A stretch of 64,000 nt of DNA. Origin: Sipunculus nudus (Eukaryota; Annelida; Sipuncula; Golfingiida; Sipunculidae). The stretch spans positions 55,447,870-55,511,869 of the forward strand of contig CM049307.1 of the NCBI GenBank assembly GCA_026874595.1, given 5' to 3'. This document shows, in pieces, positions 22,214 through 36,297 of this stretch. The notes beneath the pieces are model-generated. The model made no database searches. It saw only the letters and a list, made by a program, of their open reading frames with translations, and was not told the DNA's origin. Position 1 is the stretch's first letter; the number at the start of each line of letters is the position of its first letter. Position numbers and translations under genes: made by a program.

Positions 22214-23261
22214 CAGGGTTGGGAAAAACTCGGGTTTAAACCATAAAACCCAGCCCAGTGGGTTTTACTGGTAAAACCAGGATGTTATGGGTTTTATGGG
22301 CAATATAGTCTCAAATAACAACTGACTGAACTCAAAAATTCTTGTACCAGCTTGGGAAATACTGTGATCAGTATGCTTCTTTGCTTTAAAATATATAACT
22401 ATATAAATATATATAATATTTAACTGATATTGGTGATATATAGCAGTTATAATGATAACTCAGCAGTCTGTAAGATGGAGTATAATACTACAGTACTTTG
22501 TAACTCCCATTATTTCAATCATATTTCTATCTGAATCTATCATTTGTGTTATTTAATGATTTTGAAAATTTCCTTTGTATCAATTAAAAAATTATAAGTG
22601 GATGGATTACTTATTGGGTGTGTACAAAAACTGGCTAACTGGTTGACACAAGATGGTTACTGGCTGCCAAGTGTCAACTGATTGGCAGTACATGTATAGA
22701 ATACCACATGTACAGGTGAAGCCACAGTGACACCTCAGTGCTAGTGTCATATGCATCCAATCTTCCCTGTATGCCAGCCAGTTCTGCTGCTGTAGAACGA
22801 GTATTCTCTAACTTTGGCTACATACAAAACAAGGTTCGAAATCGACTTAAGAGTACAACATGCTGCAAAGCTTGTCACCTGCTATCGTGCCTTTTGTGGA
22901 CATGCTGAACTGGACTGGTAGCAGTTTGTATAAACAGTTTGAACATATTGCATGATGTATCAAAATAGTATTGGTGCATGACACAAATTCTTGCTTGTGT
23001 GCTTCTTCATTAATATCTGTGATGTTGCTCATCTATTGGTATTAAACTTATTTTTGTGGACAATCACTGCAGTTTTTCCTCTATTTGATTGTATGCATTT
23101 TATGCAGCGATTCTGAGACTGAAAAGAATGCTTCTAAAAAAGGCCAAATCATTTTGCCCATTAAAACCCGCATGTGGGTTTTAAGGCATATTGCCCGCCC
23201 GGGTAACAAGGGGTATTACCGGCCCGGGTTTACCCGCCTTGGTATTACCCGCCTAACCCTG
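22214..23261. mobile_element. hAT transposon remnant with perfect 8-bp target duplication
   Basis: The left end is CAGGGTTGGGAAAAACTCGGG at 22214. The right end in reverse complement is CAGGGTTAGGCGGGTAATACC, ending at 23261. The flanking 8 bp CTATTGTG is present perfectly on both sides (22206-22213 and 23262-23269), the target duplication length of the hAT superfamily. The subterminal zones are rich in GGGTTTTA/TAAAACCC and CCCGGGT blocks. The interior of about 1 kb is too short for a full transposase, but keeps its 3' portion (see the pseudogene entry), so this is an internally deleted, non-autonomous copy. Confidence 0.93.
22741..22919 (+). pseudogene. hAT transposase C-terminal relic, frameshifted
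   Basis: The frame reads YASNLPCMPASSAAVERVFS and continues NFGYIQNKVRNRLKSTT to 22860. It then shifts by one base and continues AAKLVTCYRAFCGHAELDW to a TAG at 22918-22920. P-A-S-S-A-A-x-E-R-V-F-S followed by K-x-R-N-R-L is the signature of the hAT C-terminal dimerisation domain. The upstream catalytic parts are missing and a single-base frameshift breaks the domain, so it is non-functional. It lies inside the element bounded by the 8-bp duplications. Confidence 0.88.
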
Positions 23262-23554
23262 CTATTGTGACTGTATTTGAGATACAAAATTTAATTAAAT
23301 GTATTGCATGCACATATTCAATATGCACCAGCCAAGCTGTCAGCAAAGAGTGAATTATTCATTATTTTATTTAAATATCTCAGTTATATATATTCAGTAT
23401 ATCCACCATCACTCTCTGGCATCCTCTTGTCTCTTGCTTTAAAGGAGCCTATTCTGATAAATGACATCTATTAACTCAATCCCTTGAACCTTTTAAAAAA
23501 TTAGGTCAGAAACCACATGCCCCACTACACACCAGCTGTCTTTCGGGTTTGTTT

Positions 23555-23905
23555 ATATCCTGTGTTTATAACGTGTTTGGTATCCGCCAAATAAGCTAAA
23601 ACATTCAACAAAGATATCTGGTGGCCAGTCAGATGAACCAGGGTTTTGCAAAGGATGTTTTGCAACTAGTGGCCTTTCATTGTCCACATGTGTACAAGCA
23701 ACCTACCATCTTATGTTATATGGTTTTACTGTTTGACAACATTACTGTGTTTACAGACAGTTTGCTGACAAACAAGCCGATACTTCTGACACAGAGATGT
23801 AATAAGAACTTTTTCTAAGAGGAATTACCCAGAGTTCATTAATTTGTATGAAGATCAAGCAATAAATCACATAAATTCTATAGAGAAGGTAGGTTAATAA
23901 CTTGC
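23555..23905 (+). repeat. Interspersed repeat, copy B
   Basis: Diverged copy of 17930-18240 in the same orientation, now within TTYH intron 1. Several CpG sites of copy A appear here as TpG or CpA, as expected from decay in a methylated transcribed region. An ORF of 65 codons over it is not conserved. Confidence 0.65.
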
Positions 23906-25685
23906 TTTAATATGGAGGCAGGTTGATGCGCAAACAGCACTGCCAGACACTGTCATGCATAGTGAATTATCAATCGTGAATCAAATCATACGGATCTAAC
24001 CTATCATCTTGATTATTTGCTCACGACCGGAAATGAGTCATTACCTTAAAGGTGTAGTCTAGTTTAGATTTCACATTGATTTCTTCCTTGTTCTTATAAG
24101 GGTTATCATATTTAATTTCTAAAACACAGAAAATTCAGTAAGCAAAAGGGGGTTATGGTTGAGACTTGTCTCGGCCCAAGACGTGTGATTCCGATCCGCT
24201 CTGCTCATCTCCGTCAACAACGTAGATCGTATCACAGTTGTGGATCAGCAACAAGGTTGAGACATACTTCTTAATGTACCAAGAACATTCTGTTGGTATA
24301 ATCAGGCAGCAATTAACCAGTTAAATGATTTTTAACATGTTTGGAACAAATTATGTCACCTATCATTTGTTAATGTTGGAAGTCTGTTCATATTTCATAA
24401 TCAGTCACAGATTTGTTACCTTGCGCAAACCAACCAGTGATCAATTAATAGTCACCAATACACTGTTATCTGCAAAGCTGGAATATAGTTGGAGCATATT
24501 ATTTTGATATTTGAATCTCATCTGAAACCCTCTGCTTATTTTTTAACTCATTCTGAAGTGACTTACTTAGGTCTGGATTCTTTTTTAAAGAGTCCTTAGC
24601 TTTGTAGGACTTTTGTCTTTGGTCATAGAGTACTTGAAATTGCAAGAAGAAAAAGCTGTTTTTTATATAACTTATCACTTATCACTAGTGTTCACCATAC
24701 TTCTTTAGATAATATTCATAGATTAGTAAGATAACTGGTGATGAACCTGAAACATTCTGTTGGTTTAATAAGAGAACAACTGATGATGTACCAAATAGCA
24801 AACAGCGTTAAAGTTGATCCCTGTACAACAAAGGTCAACAACCTGGCCATTATCTTGACCTTTCAGCATGATGTACAAGTTAGACTGAATCTACTTGGTC
24901 TTTAGTTTATGTATAATTCTATACAGTATATTAAACATTTATATAGATGGCACATAAATTAGACAATTAATAATCAATCATTGGTTGTTTTTTCTTTCAA
25001 TCATCCAATAGTTTCACAACCAATTGCTACCACATATCAATACAGGAATTTGTGTCAGTGGTAATGGCAATATATGATATCCATATTTGACTTTTTGTCT
25101 TTCAATGGATCACTGCATCAGTGTGTCCCTGCATGTCAAGTGCTGCATCCTTATCCTGCCAGGCTTGCAGCCTGTGTGGCAGCACTAGACACTCCACACA
25201 GAGAGCTGTAACTCTCATGCCTCTCAGCCTGTAACAGCCAGTATAATCCATCAGCTCCTGATGAGAGTTCTTAGGCTACCACAGTATAGCGAGAATACCA
25301 AATAAATTAGTGTGAAGAGTGCAATCTTGGGGTCATTTGGATGGGGGTCAGTCACTATAATGGTGGTCAGTAGGGCATTTCGTGTGTTTGTATGGGTCAC
25401 TCCATGGCCAATGCTTTATTAACTCTATCATTTCATTAAGTGGGACAATTGGCTTTGCAGGAATAATTATTCTTAATTATTGTCAATTAATATCAAGTTA
25501 CTCCGGTGACCACAAGGGACATTTGGTTTTCAGTGAAATTGACTAGAAACTAATTTTGATCCACAGGACCTGATCAGTGTTATAAGTGATGTTCACAAAT
25601 AGTTGGTGACTGAAGCAGTATACATGGTAAATTTTTTTATCTTTAGTCCTCAATAAAGTGCCTTTCCAAACCTATTTTACCCAAC
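23906..25685 (+). other. TTYH intron 1, no features recognised
   Basis: AT-rich, CpG-poor intronic sequence. Short frames only. Confidence 0.6.
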
Positions 25686-26080
25686 AGAGTGGGGAAAAAC
25701 CTGGGTTAAAAGGGTTTTACCTGTGTTTTAACCAAGGGTTCTGAACAGCTCACTACCCAAGCTTTTCCCATGTTTATTAGCTTTTATCAAGCAGGACCAA
25801 AGCTTAGTGTCTTTCTGATTTTTCAGCAGAAGTTATACAACAATTTGTGAATATTGACCAGTAACAAACCAAGTGGCTCTGACCACATCACCAAGATGAT
25901 CTACCATGTATAAAAGAATATATTTACCACTCACACTTTAACTTGTTTTGCTATGCAGAGCTAAACACCAGTCAATATGAATTAGGGGTAAAACCCAGGA
26001 ATCCTGTATAAAACCTGTTTTTACCGGGTTAAACCCTGGGTATTTTATCCATGTGTTGGGTAAAACCTGCAATCCCTGCA
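25686..26080. mobile_element. Decayed hAT-like MITE
   Basis: The left end CAGAGTGGGGAAAAACCTGGG and the right end (reverse complement CAGGGATTGCAGGTTTTACC) resemble the termini of the 22214-23261 element, as do internal GGGTTAAAAGGGTTTTACC and TTTTTACCGGGTTAAACC blocks. No clear 8-bp duplication survives. No transposase frame. Confidence 0.5.
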
Positions 26081-29000
26081 TCTTTTGTTCAAATATTGTT
26101 GTACAATTAATCGAAATATTGGAAATTCCTTTATGGGAGTGTCATTGTAATTGAATGAATTGATCAGGTTGACTCGCAAGCATGTTGTTGGCTCCGTATT
26201 CATGGGGTTAAATGTTTGCCATATTCCCTTTTTCATTGTTTCATGATGGTACACAAATTTGCCATACTTTAAAATGCACAGTATTTATCCATGCTTACAT
26301 GAATTATTTAATATGTGTGCAAAGTCGTATCAATTTAAGACAGACCAAAGGAAACACATAACAACTGCAAACTCATGTTCCTCATAAGCAAATAATACAA
26401 AAGATCTCATGTTATTTACAATATCATTCTTTAATGAAGTTTGAATTTAATCAATGATTTATGGATAATATAAAGCGCTGTTATCATTGATCATATAAAT
26501 CTTGAGGTGTTACTTATATATCAATAATGTACATGAGAAGGGAATGAGGCTACAGTATTTATGAGTGTGCACCTGGCTGTGTCAATGGGTCTTCATATTT
26601 GTGGTGGTTTAATTTTGATGATCATTTGATTCATTTCCCATTTGTGAATATCACAAATTTGGAACCCTCACTAACAAAAAGCCGGGCCTAGGAATCTGGA
26701 AAACAAATATTATATATATATATATATATATGAAAATAGTCTGGTTTATCATGGCTAATTGGGTCGTGGCTTGTTGATACCATTAATATATAAAATATCC
26801 TCAGCTAAAGGCATTTTCTTTCTATCTCAACACTTTATAAAGATGCATCCATAATGTTTTAAAGTAGAAAATTAAAATCATGCCTCAAGCACAGATACAA
26901 TTCTGTATCTTTCTTCAGATGCCCAGTCTTCCTATTATCTAGGCTCTGGCAGCAATGCTTTCAGAGACCTTGCTTATCAAGCTATGCTTGTGTTTTTTAT
27001 TTTATAAATAATCCACAATAAGGATCAAGGCAGTTTGACAAAGCTAATGACAAGCGTACACTTTCTGTACACAGGAGATGAAACACATCTGTTTGTTAAT
27101 CTAAGAACGGACCTTCAGCGGCACCAGAAAGGTATCTGACCAATCAAATAGAGTCTTGTAAACATAAGCTCTTATAACTTGTGCATGTGTTCTTGTTCAG
27201 ATGGCATGTGAATGGTATTAACTACCATGCACTGTTTACATTTAGTACATTGGATTTGATGGGCAGTTATAACTTTTTGGTAAGTCATGTGCAGGGTTGT
27301 TCATTATTCATGAAAATTGGTGCCTGATTGCTTTATGAAGAAAGGTCTTTGAAAGGGTTCCTGCTAAAGCCTTGTTAATGATAAAATAAATACCCATACT
27401 GTTCAGTCATTGTCATGTATAAGTTTAACAGGAGTAAGAGCATTCCATTATATATATATAATAACTAAAAACTGTACCCTTTGATTGGAGCCAGACTGTC
27501 ACTGTACATATCATCTGTGCCGACTTTTACCCCTTGCCATAATGAATATTGATAGATTGATGGAACTAATTAACCTACTAAAGATATAAGCCAATTAATT
27601 TAATAACTTTCAGTTTTCTAGTACGGACAGAACAATTAACATATAATAGCAGCATTGTAAACAAGCTATTAGTCAGTTTATATTTATCTTTTGATCAAGG
27701 AAACATTTAAAGGGCAAGGTTTTTTGTGTTGGTGTCATTAAGTTCATGTGAAATACAGTTGCACTGTAAATGAGGCTTGTTCCAATGAAAAGTGGGTTTA
27801 TCAGAGGTTTTTCCCTGAGTTGTATTATCATATGAATTTTTTTTTTTTAATATTCATAAATGTATCTCAGATATTACCTTTAAGCATGGAAAATTGAAAG
27901 CTATGATAGCTTTACATAAAGGGGAGAATTTCACACTGGTTTGTTAGCTGTGTTAATAAATTATAATAGTTAATTGTCAGAAAATATAGGTTTACATTAT
28001 AACTTTTAGGGCTGTAATGATATATACAATATATTAGTACAATAAAAATATGATACATATATATCTCAAAATATGACACAATACCAATTAAATATTTTGT
28101 ATTGAAAAGGTTACCAAACTTTATTTTCAGTCTATTCCCAAACCAGGTGTCAGTTGGTAACTTTGTGGTTTTGTACTGAAATTTCCAGTTTTCATTTATT
28201 CCTGCATATAAATCTTTAAATGAATATTTAAAAATATCTAAAGTCATAGTTTTACTTATCGTATGTCTGAGGTCCTATTTCAATTTGACTTAATTGAGTC
28301 CTGATATATAAATCTGCTTCATTAGTATTCAATGTTATTGATTTTGATTAAAAATTAGACTGAATTATTGCATGAGCATTTGTTCCAACACATGCGATGA
28401 TTAGACATGATAAATTTTTAAACTAACAAATATCAGTAATAGCACAATTTTAATAAGTTAAAGAGCCTCCCACAAGGGTGGTGCACTCGTGACATGAATA
28501 TAACCTAATGTTCTGTACTCACAACATGTGAAACATCCATGTGGACAACATATCTACCTGTCCCAGAGGTATGAAAGTTATAAACCGACTGAGCATTGCT
28601 TTGTCTAAAATGCCTGTTTTGTCCTACACAGCTTGTTGTTGTTTTCCCATGCAGAAAACTTATCTGGTTTGAAATGACAAAACAGCTGTACATTTGAAAG
28701 TTTATGGTAAATGCCAGTAATCCTGATGTACACCTGGTTCCAGTTTTAGCATATTAGTTGCAAAGTCACAGCAAATTTGTGAGGTACATGGTTTTCTAAC
28801 AGAGTTAAATAGAATAAGAAATCTTTAATAGGTATGTTTAATTCTCACTACAAGTCGAGAATGATATTTTAGTAAACTATACATACTTGTGTTTAATGTA
28901 CTCCAGAGTGAGTGTTCTGTGACAAACTTAATACAAAATTATGGAGTTTAAGATCTTTTATGTTCTATAACCATATGTATTTGGTTGGACAAATTTACTC

Positions 29001-29943
29001 TAACTGAATTATTTTATTGACAAATAGCTTATTGATCATGTCTAAAGTGAGACCAGAAGTCTCAGTCATGGATTACTTTCAGCAATTATTAATACAGGAT
29101 AATATGTTGCTCCCCCAGAGGATGTGCAGACAGGTATGGTTACCAGCTTCCCTTGTGAAAATTTATGCCTCAAATGATGCGGGTTACAGGAGTGATGAAA
29201 TTATGGTGTCAGATGCTCAAATTATAAATTCCCTGGATGTGAGTTTGATGTTGCTAATATCTCTGTTTTATATCATATTGGAGTGTACCTTGGAGATTTA
29301 ATCATCAGCTTGTATTGTTAATATCATGCTTTGGTTACCTCTGGTTATTCCGAGGTATCATAGAGGCTTTTCTCTGATGCTGCTGATATTAAACAGGATG
29401 GGTTAAGTATCAAAGGGATATTTGGTATATTGGCTTCACGCTGGTATCCTTTGATGTGCGTGTTCTGGGTTTTTGTTGTTATTAAATATCAGGTCTCAAT
29501 GCGTGTAAAGTGACCTCTCCTCAATGTGTGGCCTGCAGTGATAGTCACTGTAGTGTAATGTACACTGTTCATTCAGCACTGTGTGGGTATTTGTTGTCTG
29601 TTTAAGGATCTTGTTTACACCTCTGTACTCAAAACAGCTACATAGACAGGCTTTGCTTTGTGTTTGGTTTAACATAAACTGAAATTTCCTGGCTTTTATC
29701 CTGTTATGTTAATATTTGTATTTCATTCAGTTCTTGAGGCCCCAATTCTGGGTAGGATAATAAGTATGGTCAACTTGGAGTTGTCTTACCTTTTTACTGT
29801 CCTTTTACACAAAAGAAAAAATTAAATAAAAAAAAAATCTTAAAAAATGAGAGGGCATTTCGTCATTTTATAGCTTTTTGAGCATTTTCAGCCCCTACTA
29901 AAGACATGGATTCTGTTCTGAATTTCTTAATTCTATCATTTTT
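26081..29943 (+). other. TTYH intron 1, no firm features
   Basis: AT-rich, CpG-poor. Small TA tracts occur near 26711-26731 and 27452. A plus-strand frame at 29017-29301 is followed internally by a donor-like GGATGTGAGT at about 29236; it would encode MSKVRPEVSVMDYFQQL and onwards, but matches no family and is not called as an exon. Confidence 0.5.
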
Positions 29944-30127
29944 TAGTAAAAATTTTAAATTTATGACCACCAACGGGACCTCAATAAATTAAAGTGGTTG
30001 CATTTTGAGGTGGTCCTCTAAGCAAGGTTTAAGTTATATAAAGAACAAAAATGATTTGGACTGTAAAAAGCGGTTGCTATTTTTAGTTGGTCGCTAAACT
30101 GAGTGGTCAGTAGGCAAGGTTTTACTG
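29944..30127. mobile_element. Short pogo/Tigger-like MITE
   Basis: The right end is GGCAAGGTTTTACTG|TATA (reverse complement CAGTAAAACCTTGCC). The left end is TAGTAAAAATTTTAAATTTA, a decayed version of the same terminus. It shares ACCACCAAYRGGACCTCAAT and TTTTGAGGTGGTC blocks with 50604-50700, marking a second dispersed family member. Confidence 0.65.
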
Positions 30128-33100
30128 TATAAAAATATGTTTATGTGACTAACATAGTTTCATTCTGATCATAAAACTGTCCTCGTCCAATGAACTTATG
30201 TATTAAGAAATACCAAATATGTACAAGGGACCTGTTCTTAAAAAAATTACTGTAGTGTAGAATACCTGAATTTGAAACAATAAACTTGACATCTCTGTAA
30301 GTATCATTCATGTGCAAAATTCACTTTTAATGTCTGAGTCAAGTTTCTGCACAATCAATTCACAGGCCACCAGTAGCAAATTTTCCAGGATTTACTTTAT
30401 GTTACCCCCAATTTTTCCAGTATTCATTGTAAGTGCAAAAAAAAACTTTTTTTGTGAATTCTGAAAAATAAACTGGTGAAAGGAGGCAAAATTGTCATGT
30501 ACATGTGATGGGGTCAGCGGTCACTGTATGTTATGGTGGGCCTGTTATCCAGGAGACATTGTCTATTGGTTTCTTAAAGTTCTTGCTACCTAGGAATACA
30601 TTGAACAGTTTCTTCCAAGAATGCCTCAGTTTTTTTTGCCAATAATGCATGGGTTACCTATGTGATGAGAAGATGGGCTGAAAAGAGGCCTTTGTAGAGT
30701 GACTTCCCATCAGATACATGCTGTTGTTTTCATTGACAATAAGAATTATTGCATGCTGGGAGACATCAGTTGGGCCAATCATATATCACTGTGTTCACAG
30801 CTCAGTGTGAAGCATTTAACCCTAGTGGTGCCAGACGAAATAAAAAGGGATGCTTATTTGCACATCACACACCCTACAAAATCCATTTCAACAACTAGCC
30901 ATTTTGTTAATACAAACTTGTGCAGTTGTTGCGTTGTGAAATTTCAGACCTGTATAGTGTGTACTGGTCTTGTAAAAATTGATGGGGTTAATCAATTCTT
31001 CTGCTGCATATTGAGCGTGCACTTAATGTGCAGAGCACACATGCAGTCCTCAGGGGAGCTGTTTGCGTTTTACGCTACCCAGGCATGCTGGGATATTTAC
31101 TGATGAGGATGGGAGGGAGAAAGATGTTTCTAATCATCAGTAATTGCTCCAGAATGTTTGATATTCCTGGTCTAATATTTGTCAAATGGCCTGGCTCATT
31201 ATGGTTCATGCGGAGGCCATCTGGTCAACATAATCATTCCGGAAAGAGCTTCATGTCATGCACAGAAATGGCCTCTCCGATCACCTTCCTAATGCAGCAC
31301 TATCCACTTACAAGTCCTGTCTAATAATTCTCATATTACATGTTAAGATCGTTCTCTCAATTACATTTATTGTGACTGGCTGAGGCAGACTTCCGAGAAC
31401 ATGGTGTAAATGAAATAACCATTTGTCATGCTTTCCTAATTTAAGACTTACTTTCTGTTGCATGGTTTTAATGAAATAAACTTTTATCGTGGTTTGTTAA
31501 CTTTCAATTCTGATGAGTAGGGCGAATGAAATGACCTTATTTTGCTCACTTTTGCAAGCATAGATTTATTTTCCATCCTTAAACATTTGGTGTAATTTTA
31601 GACCTTTTATTAATGTTTAAGTGATATAGCTTAGTTTGAATAATTATTCACTGTATATATGTTTATGTTAAAAAATTTTATTAGATATTTTTCTAGTATT
31701 GCTCATGTTATACATATTCTAAAAAGGTTGGAAAAATTATTCATATCAGTCTTGTTCACAAGTAATCATACATGACTTAGCCATGAAGAATCTCACATTA
31801 ACCCTCATATTATGCATGTCATTCAAGTTGAGTTGTTTGGAATCTGTAGTTATGTTGGGGAGTAGGGGTAATATGTTGCATTGTTATGATCACATGACTT
31901 CAGAATTATAAAAAGATAGTAATATTATAGAATATATTAGAAAGGGGTATGGTAATATATCACAAATTGAACTAATAATGCCAAAACTGGAGAAAAGTCT
32001 GGTCAAGAATGGGGACCATGATGATATTAATAATATTGTACATGCTGTTATTTTACAGAGTGCCATGATCTTGTCTTTAATTACATTAAATAAACTGCTA
32101 CATTCAATTTCAATTACCTCATCTGTAAGTAAAAATTATGGAATTTACGTGAAGCTGAAAAGATTAAATCAGAAAGTGTGAAAGTCAGTTACTTTTAAAT
32201 TCAAAATTCATTGGCTGTACCTTCACCATGCATCTGTTGTTTATTTTCTCAGCTGACTTAGCATACATAAGCGAGCATTTGCAGACTCCTATTTAATTTG
32301 AAACAATGAAACCCCTTGCGTGACATCAGTGTTTTTGGTGCTCAGCCACCAAATCCTCCTGACAGGTGTAAAGAAAAGTCAATATTTAGAGAACATGGCA
32401 GATAAAAGGAGATGCATGTCTCCCTGAATTCACCACATCACACAAAAGTTTGGCATTGTATGAGGAGTCATTCATGAGTGTTTTCTGAACAATGTTCCTG
32501 CCATTTCTTTCCTTCTGGATCAGTCCATGAATTTATGATGGTGCTTTATATTTTGGTGTTTTGTAAGTTAAATTAATAGTTAATGGAGAGTTCAGGTTTA
32601 AGTGCTTAAAAACCTGCCTTTGCAATGACAGAGGATTGGTCCAGGAAAGTGCAACTTCATTGCACTTTTCAGTGTTGTATCGTTGTAATTTCTTGGTTGT
32701 TAGTTTTAGTGTTGTGATAAGTTAGTGAGCACAGAAACTTCTGTACCTGTGACATATAGCTTTCAAATCATATGAACCTCTCCTTGAATTTCTACTGTCA
32801 TGCAGTGATGTGCATTCTGGTCATTGAAATTAATGAAATTTATTCTCTTAGTTTTGTATAAATTTGTTAGATATCAAATTGATATTTTAATAAAAACATT
32901 TGATGTTGAATTTTTATGATTACATACATGAAGTATGCCTGTCCAGAGTAGAGCAGCTTGTCAATTTCATCTCATGAGCAAGCATGTTTGACCCCGACGT
33001 ACTGCAGCAGGCTGATATTGGTATATGCTGGGCCTATATAAATTGTAATACCAGGCCACAAAAATATACATTTTAGTTTAATATCACAAGGGGGACACCA

Positions 33101-36100
33101 GTGTCCAGCTGATAACATGAATGGTCCTTTAGATGGTTAATAAAAGGGGAGGGATGAGCCTCTCTCTTGACTTTGAATAAAATGGTGAACTGAACTTGCA
33201 CAATACAGTTATAGATAATGTTATAAATACCAATGTTATACCAATAATTCATGTCATATTATATATGACTACAAAGCACAAAAATGTCCTGTTCATGCTA
33301 TGGAATCTAAACCGAAATGAGTTTGTAGTTATAATTCTCTGTTCCAGGCTTTCCAACTTTACCGGTCCATATCTGCTGCAGCATACCAAGTAAATCACAT
33401 TTTGGCTTTCATTGATACCATTGATGGTTGGTCATAGTGTACAACAAAATGCCGATGGTGAAAAGAGAAATTGTTAGCGCAGTAAAACTGACCTCATACA
33501 CTTTTAGTCTTTTACAGATAGTTAGTAATATTATACAGGGTGTCAACATTAAAATTGTTCCCCAGACAAATTTCCCATGGATTATTGCTCCTAAATCCCA
33601 TAGCACAACCTGGATCTCTTCTAGCTCTGTTTGCAGGCTAATTACAGGCACATTTAAAATCTTAGCAATAAATCCTGTTCACAAAACAGATTTAAAGACA
33701 TTTCTTCACTGAAATCTTTTTAAATCAATAACATGGACAAGCTCCCAGGCAGAGTGTTATAAAGTAGTATCGATTTAGCTTTCAGGAAAGTTATTTCTGC
33801 AGTTATTTTGTAGGTCTGTCTCAAATTATTTCACAGAAGCACTGCAAATTTCAGAAGTAAATGCACCATTAAGAGTAGATGGCCTTTCAGCCTTACAGGA
33901 TGCTGGATTTAATTAGTTTCATCTAGGCTTTCATGTCTGCTGATGGATTAGGAAAAAACTGATGTGACCGAGACCTTCAAAGGCTGCAGTCATGTGCTGC
34001 CCATATATGTTTTAATTAAATATCTTAGGGATAATATTACTTTGAATTGCCCTAAGCTGTATGCAGCCTCGCGATATTGATCAGGTAATTTTAAGGAGAT
34101 TCAGCTCTTTTTTTGGTCTTGCTTTGGCATCACACCTTACTTGCATTGAAATAACCACTTTCACATTTTGCCATTAACGTTATAGTTTGAGTCACAGAAA
34201 TGTGCAGAATTTAATGCACTGTAATTTGGAAACATTATTTCCAGTACTGCTAAAACCTATGAATCATTTGAATTTTGTAGTCTAGTATGTACAAAACATT
34301 TGAAATGTAAATGTACATCAATAGACTTCAGACCATACTACTGGTGTGCAGTAACTATTAATATAAAAAAATTATGTATATCGCAGTAATTAATATCAAT
34401 GTTAGGGATTCAAAGTTTTCATCACACCTGGCTAACCCTGTTCACGTATTAACTGGGAAACACCTCTAGTTCAATTAGACACAGATAGGAGGCACTGTAT
34501 GTACTACCTTGCTCCACTGAGTCAGACACTATTGCCAACCTCGACCAGCCTGGTATGCCAGTTGTGGTGGCTGAGTCCAGTGGTCGATTTCATTATTTAA
34601 TCAAATGAGACTTACATTGGGCATATATAGGCAAACAACCGCATCTGCTGCTGGGTCAGATGACTGCGGTAATGAGGATTCTGCCAGACAGACACTGATC
34701 CAGCGTTCCATTTCCCAGGTCTGGGTCAGTGTATTGATATAAATGTCATTCAGCTTGAGACTGGGGCTTGCTGGCAACATTTGTGTAATATCACCAGAGG
34801 CTTAGTCATGACAATAGAGAGGGTAATTACAATACAAGCCTGACCTGCTGACCAGTGTCCATCCAGTGTGACTGCTCTTGATATTGTCCCTGTGGTCAGT
34901 AGCACAGTTATTGATGATGCAGGGTTGAACCAGATGGTGACATTTTAATGTCAAGTAATGTGTAGCTTTCATGTGGTACATAATAATGCAATTCTGTTTA
35001 TAAAATTACAAGTAGTTAAAAGTATGTTTCAAGTTGTGCATCAGTTAAAGCCTTCATTTAATTTTAGGAGAATTTTGTTTTCTCAGATATCAGGAAATTT
35101 TGTTTATGACCACTTCTGAATTACACCTTATAAAAGTAACTTATACTGAGATGATCTTAATAAGCAACTAATTTCTTATTTGTTATTATCAGTTTATTTA
35201 TTCCTACACTGTCTGAGTAAGGTCAATTACTTATACAGCTTGTTTAAGATCTGGTCCTGTAGGATGTTCTTGAGGCCAAATTAATATTGAAGGACTTATT
35301 AGGAGTTATTAATAGATAAATTTGTTAAGGAGCATACGTAAAGGATTATATAATTGTGCATGAAAGAAATTATATATACAAAATGTTTCTGAGACCAGCT
35401 GTGCTGGCCAGTTATTTGTATACCGGCATCTGCACAGAAATTCCTTATTAATGAACTCAGACAGAAAGATGAATCTTTATCGACTAGTTACCATAGTAAC
35501 AGATTACCAATTTAAGTGCCTGTGTGATTACCTGTGTACAGACTGGTCTGTTTATGGGACCGGAATGTTATATAACTGCCTTTTGTTCAAAAGAAATTTA
35601 CCCAGTGTTGTTTCAGTGTCAGTATTAACCTTTGATGTAATAAACAGCATTGTGTCCAGCTATTGCTTTAGAAGAAACCCTTGAGAAAACTGGATATTTG
35701 AAACAAAGACCACTAACTCTTATCAATAGCAAGAAACACATGATATATTTAGGTGTTGGGATTAATTAAATGGACTCAATGAAAGTACTAATTGTTCATC
35801 ATATGTCAAGGACAACTTGATATTAGTGTGAAAAGCTGAAGCAGTATGCCATTTCTTAGTTTCTGTTTTGTGTCACTGTAGTGGTAGATATGGACAACCC
35901 TGTTTTTTGCAAAATGTTTCATGATTAGAGAAGATTTTACATGGACCCTTATTAATGTCCTTGTGACATAATAATTTCAAGGAGTAGTAAAAGTATTTTC
36001 AATTGTATATGGACTATACCCAACAGGAACTTTGAAAACAGGATGCTCAGCTACACACAAAAACAACAGATGCTTAATTTGGCAACATTGTTAGCTGAAC

Positions 36101-36296
36101 ATCATGACCCATGGGTCACTTAATTTATCATCTTGATTTGTGAATTTTCTCATTGTTGTATTCATTAGTCCTTTATTTCATTGATTTGATCAGAGATATC
36201 TGATTTTTCCCAAGCGACTGGATTGAACAATAAGAAGCTAATCTTATTGGAAAAGCCACTGATTTTCTGTAATTAGCACATCTGACCAACAGCCAG
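30128..36296 (+). other. TTYH intron 1, central part
   Basis: Mostly AT-rich and CpG-poor. About 30830-31290 keeps scattered CpG sites and overlaps a 134-codon plus-strand frame with no recognisable protein. A minus-strand 80-codon frame at 33651-33409 has two strongly hydrophobic stretches; see the findings. Nothing else is supported. Confidence 0.5.
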
Positions 36297-36297
36297 T

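Noticed and set aside
29017-29301. Plus-strand frame followed by GGAT|GTGAGT in intron 1 as a possible extra TTYH exon
   Set aside because: TTYH proteins have no sequence of this kind between the N-terminus and TM1, and exons 1 and 2 already join seamlessly.
30699-31103. 134-codon plus-strand ORF in TTYH intron 1
   Set aside because: Composition is not protein-like, no domain, and the length is within chance expectation; only some CpG retention supports it.
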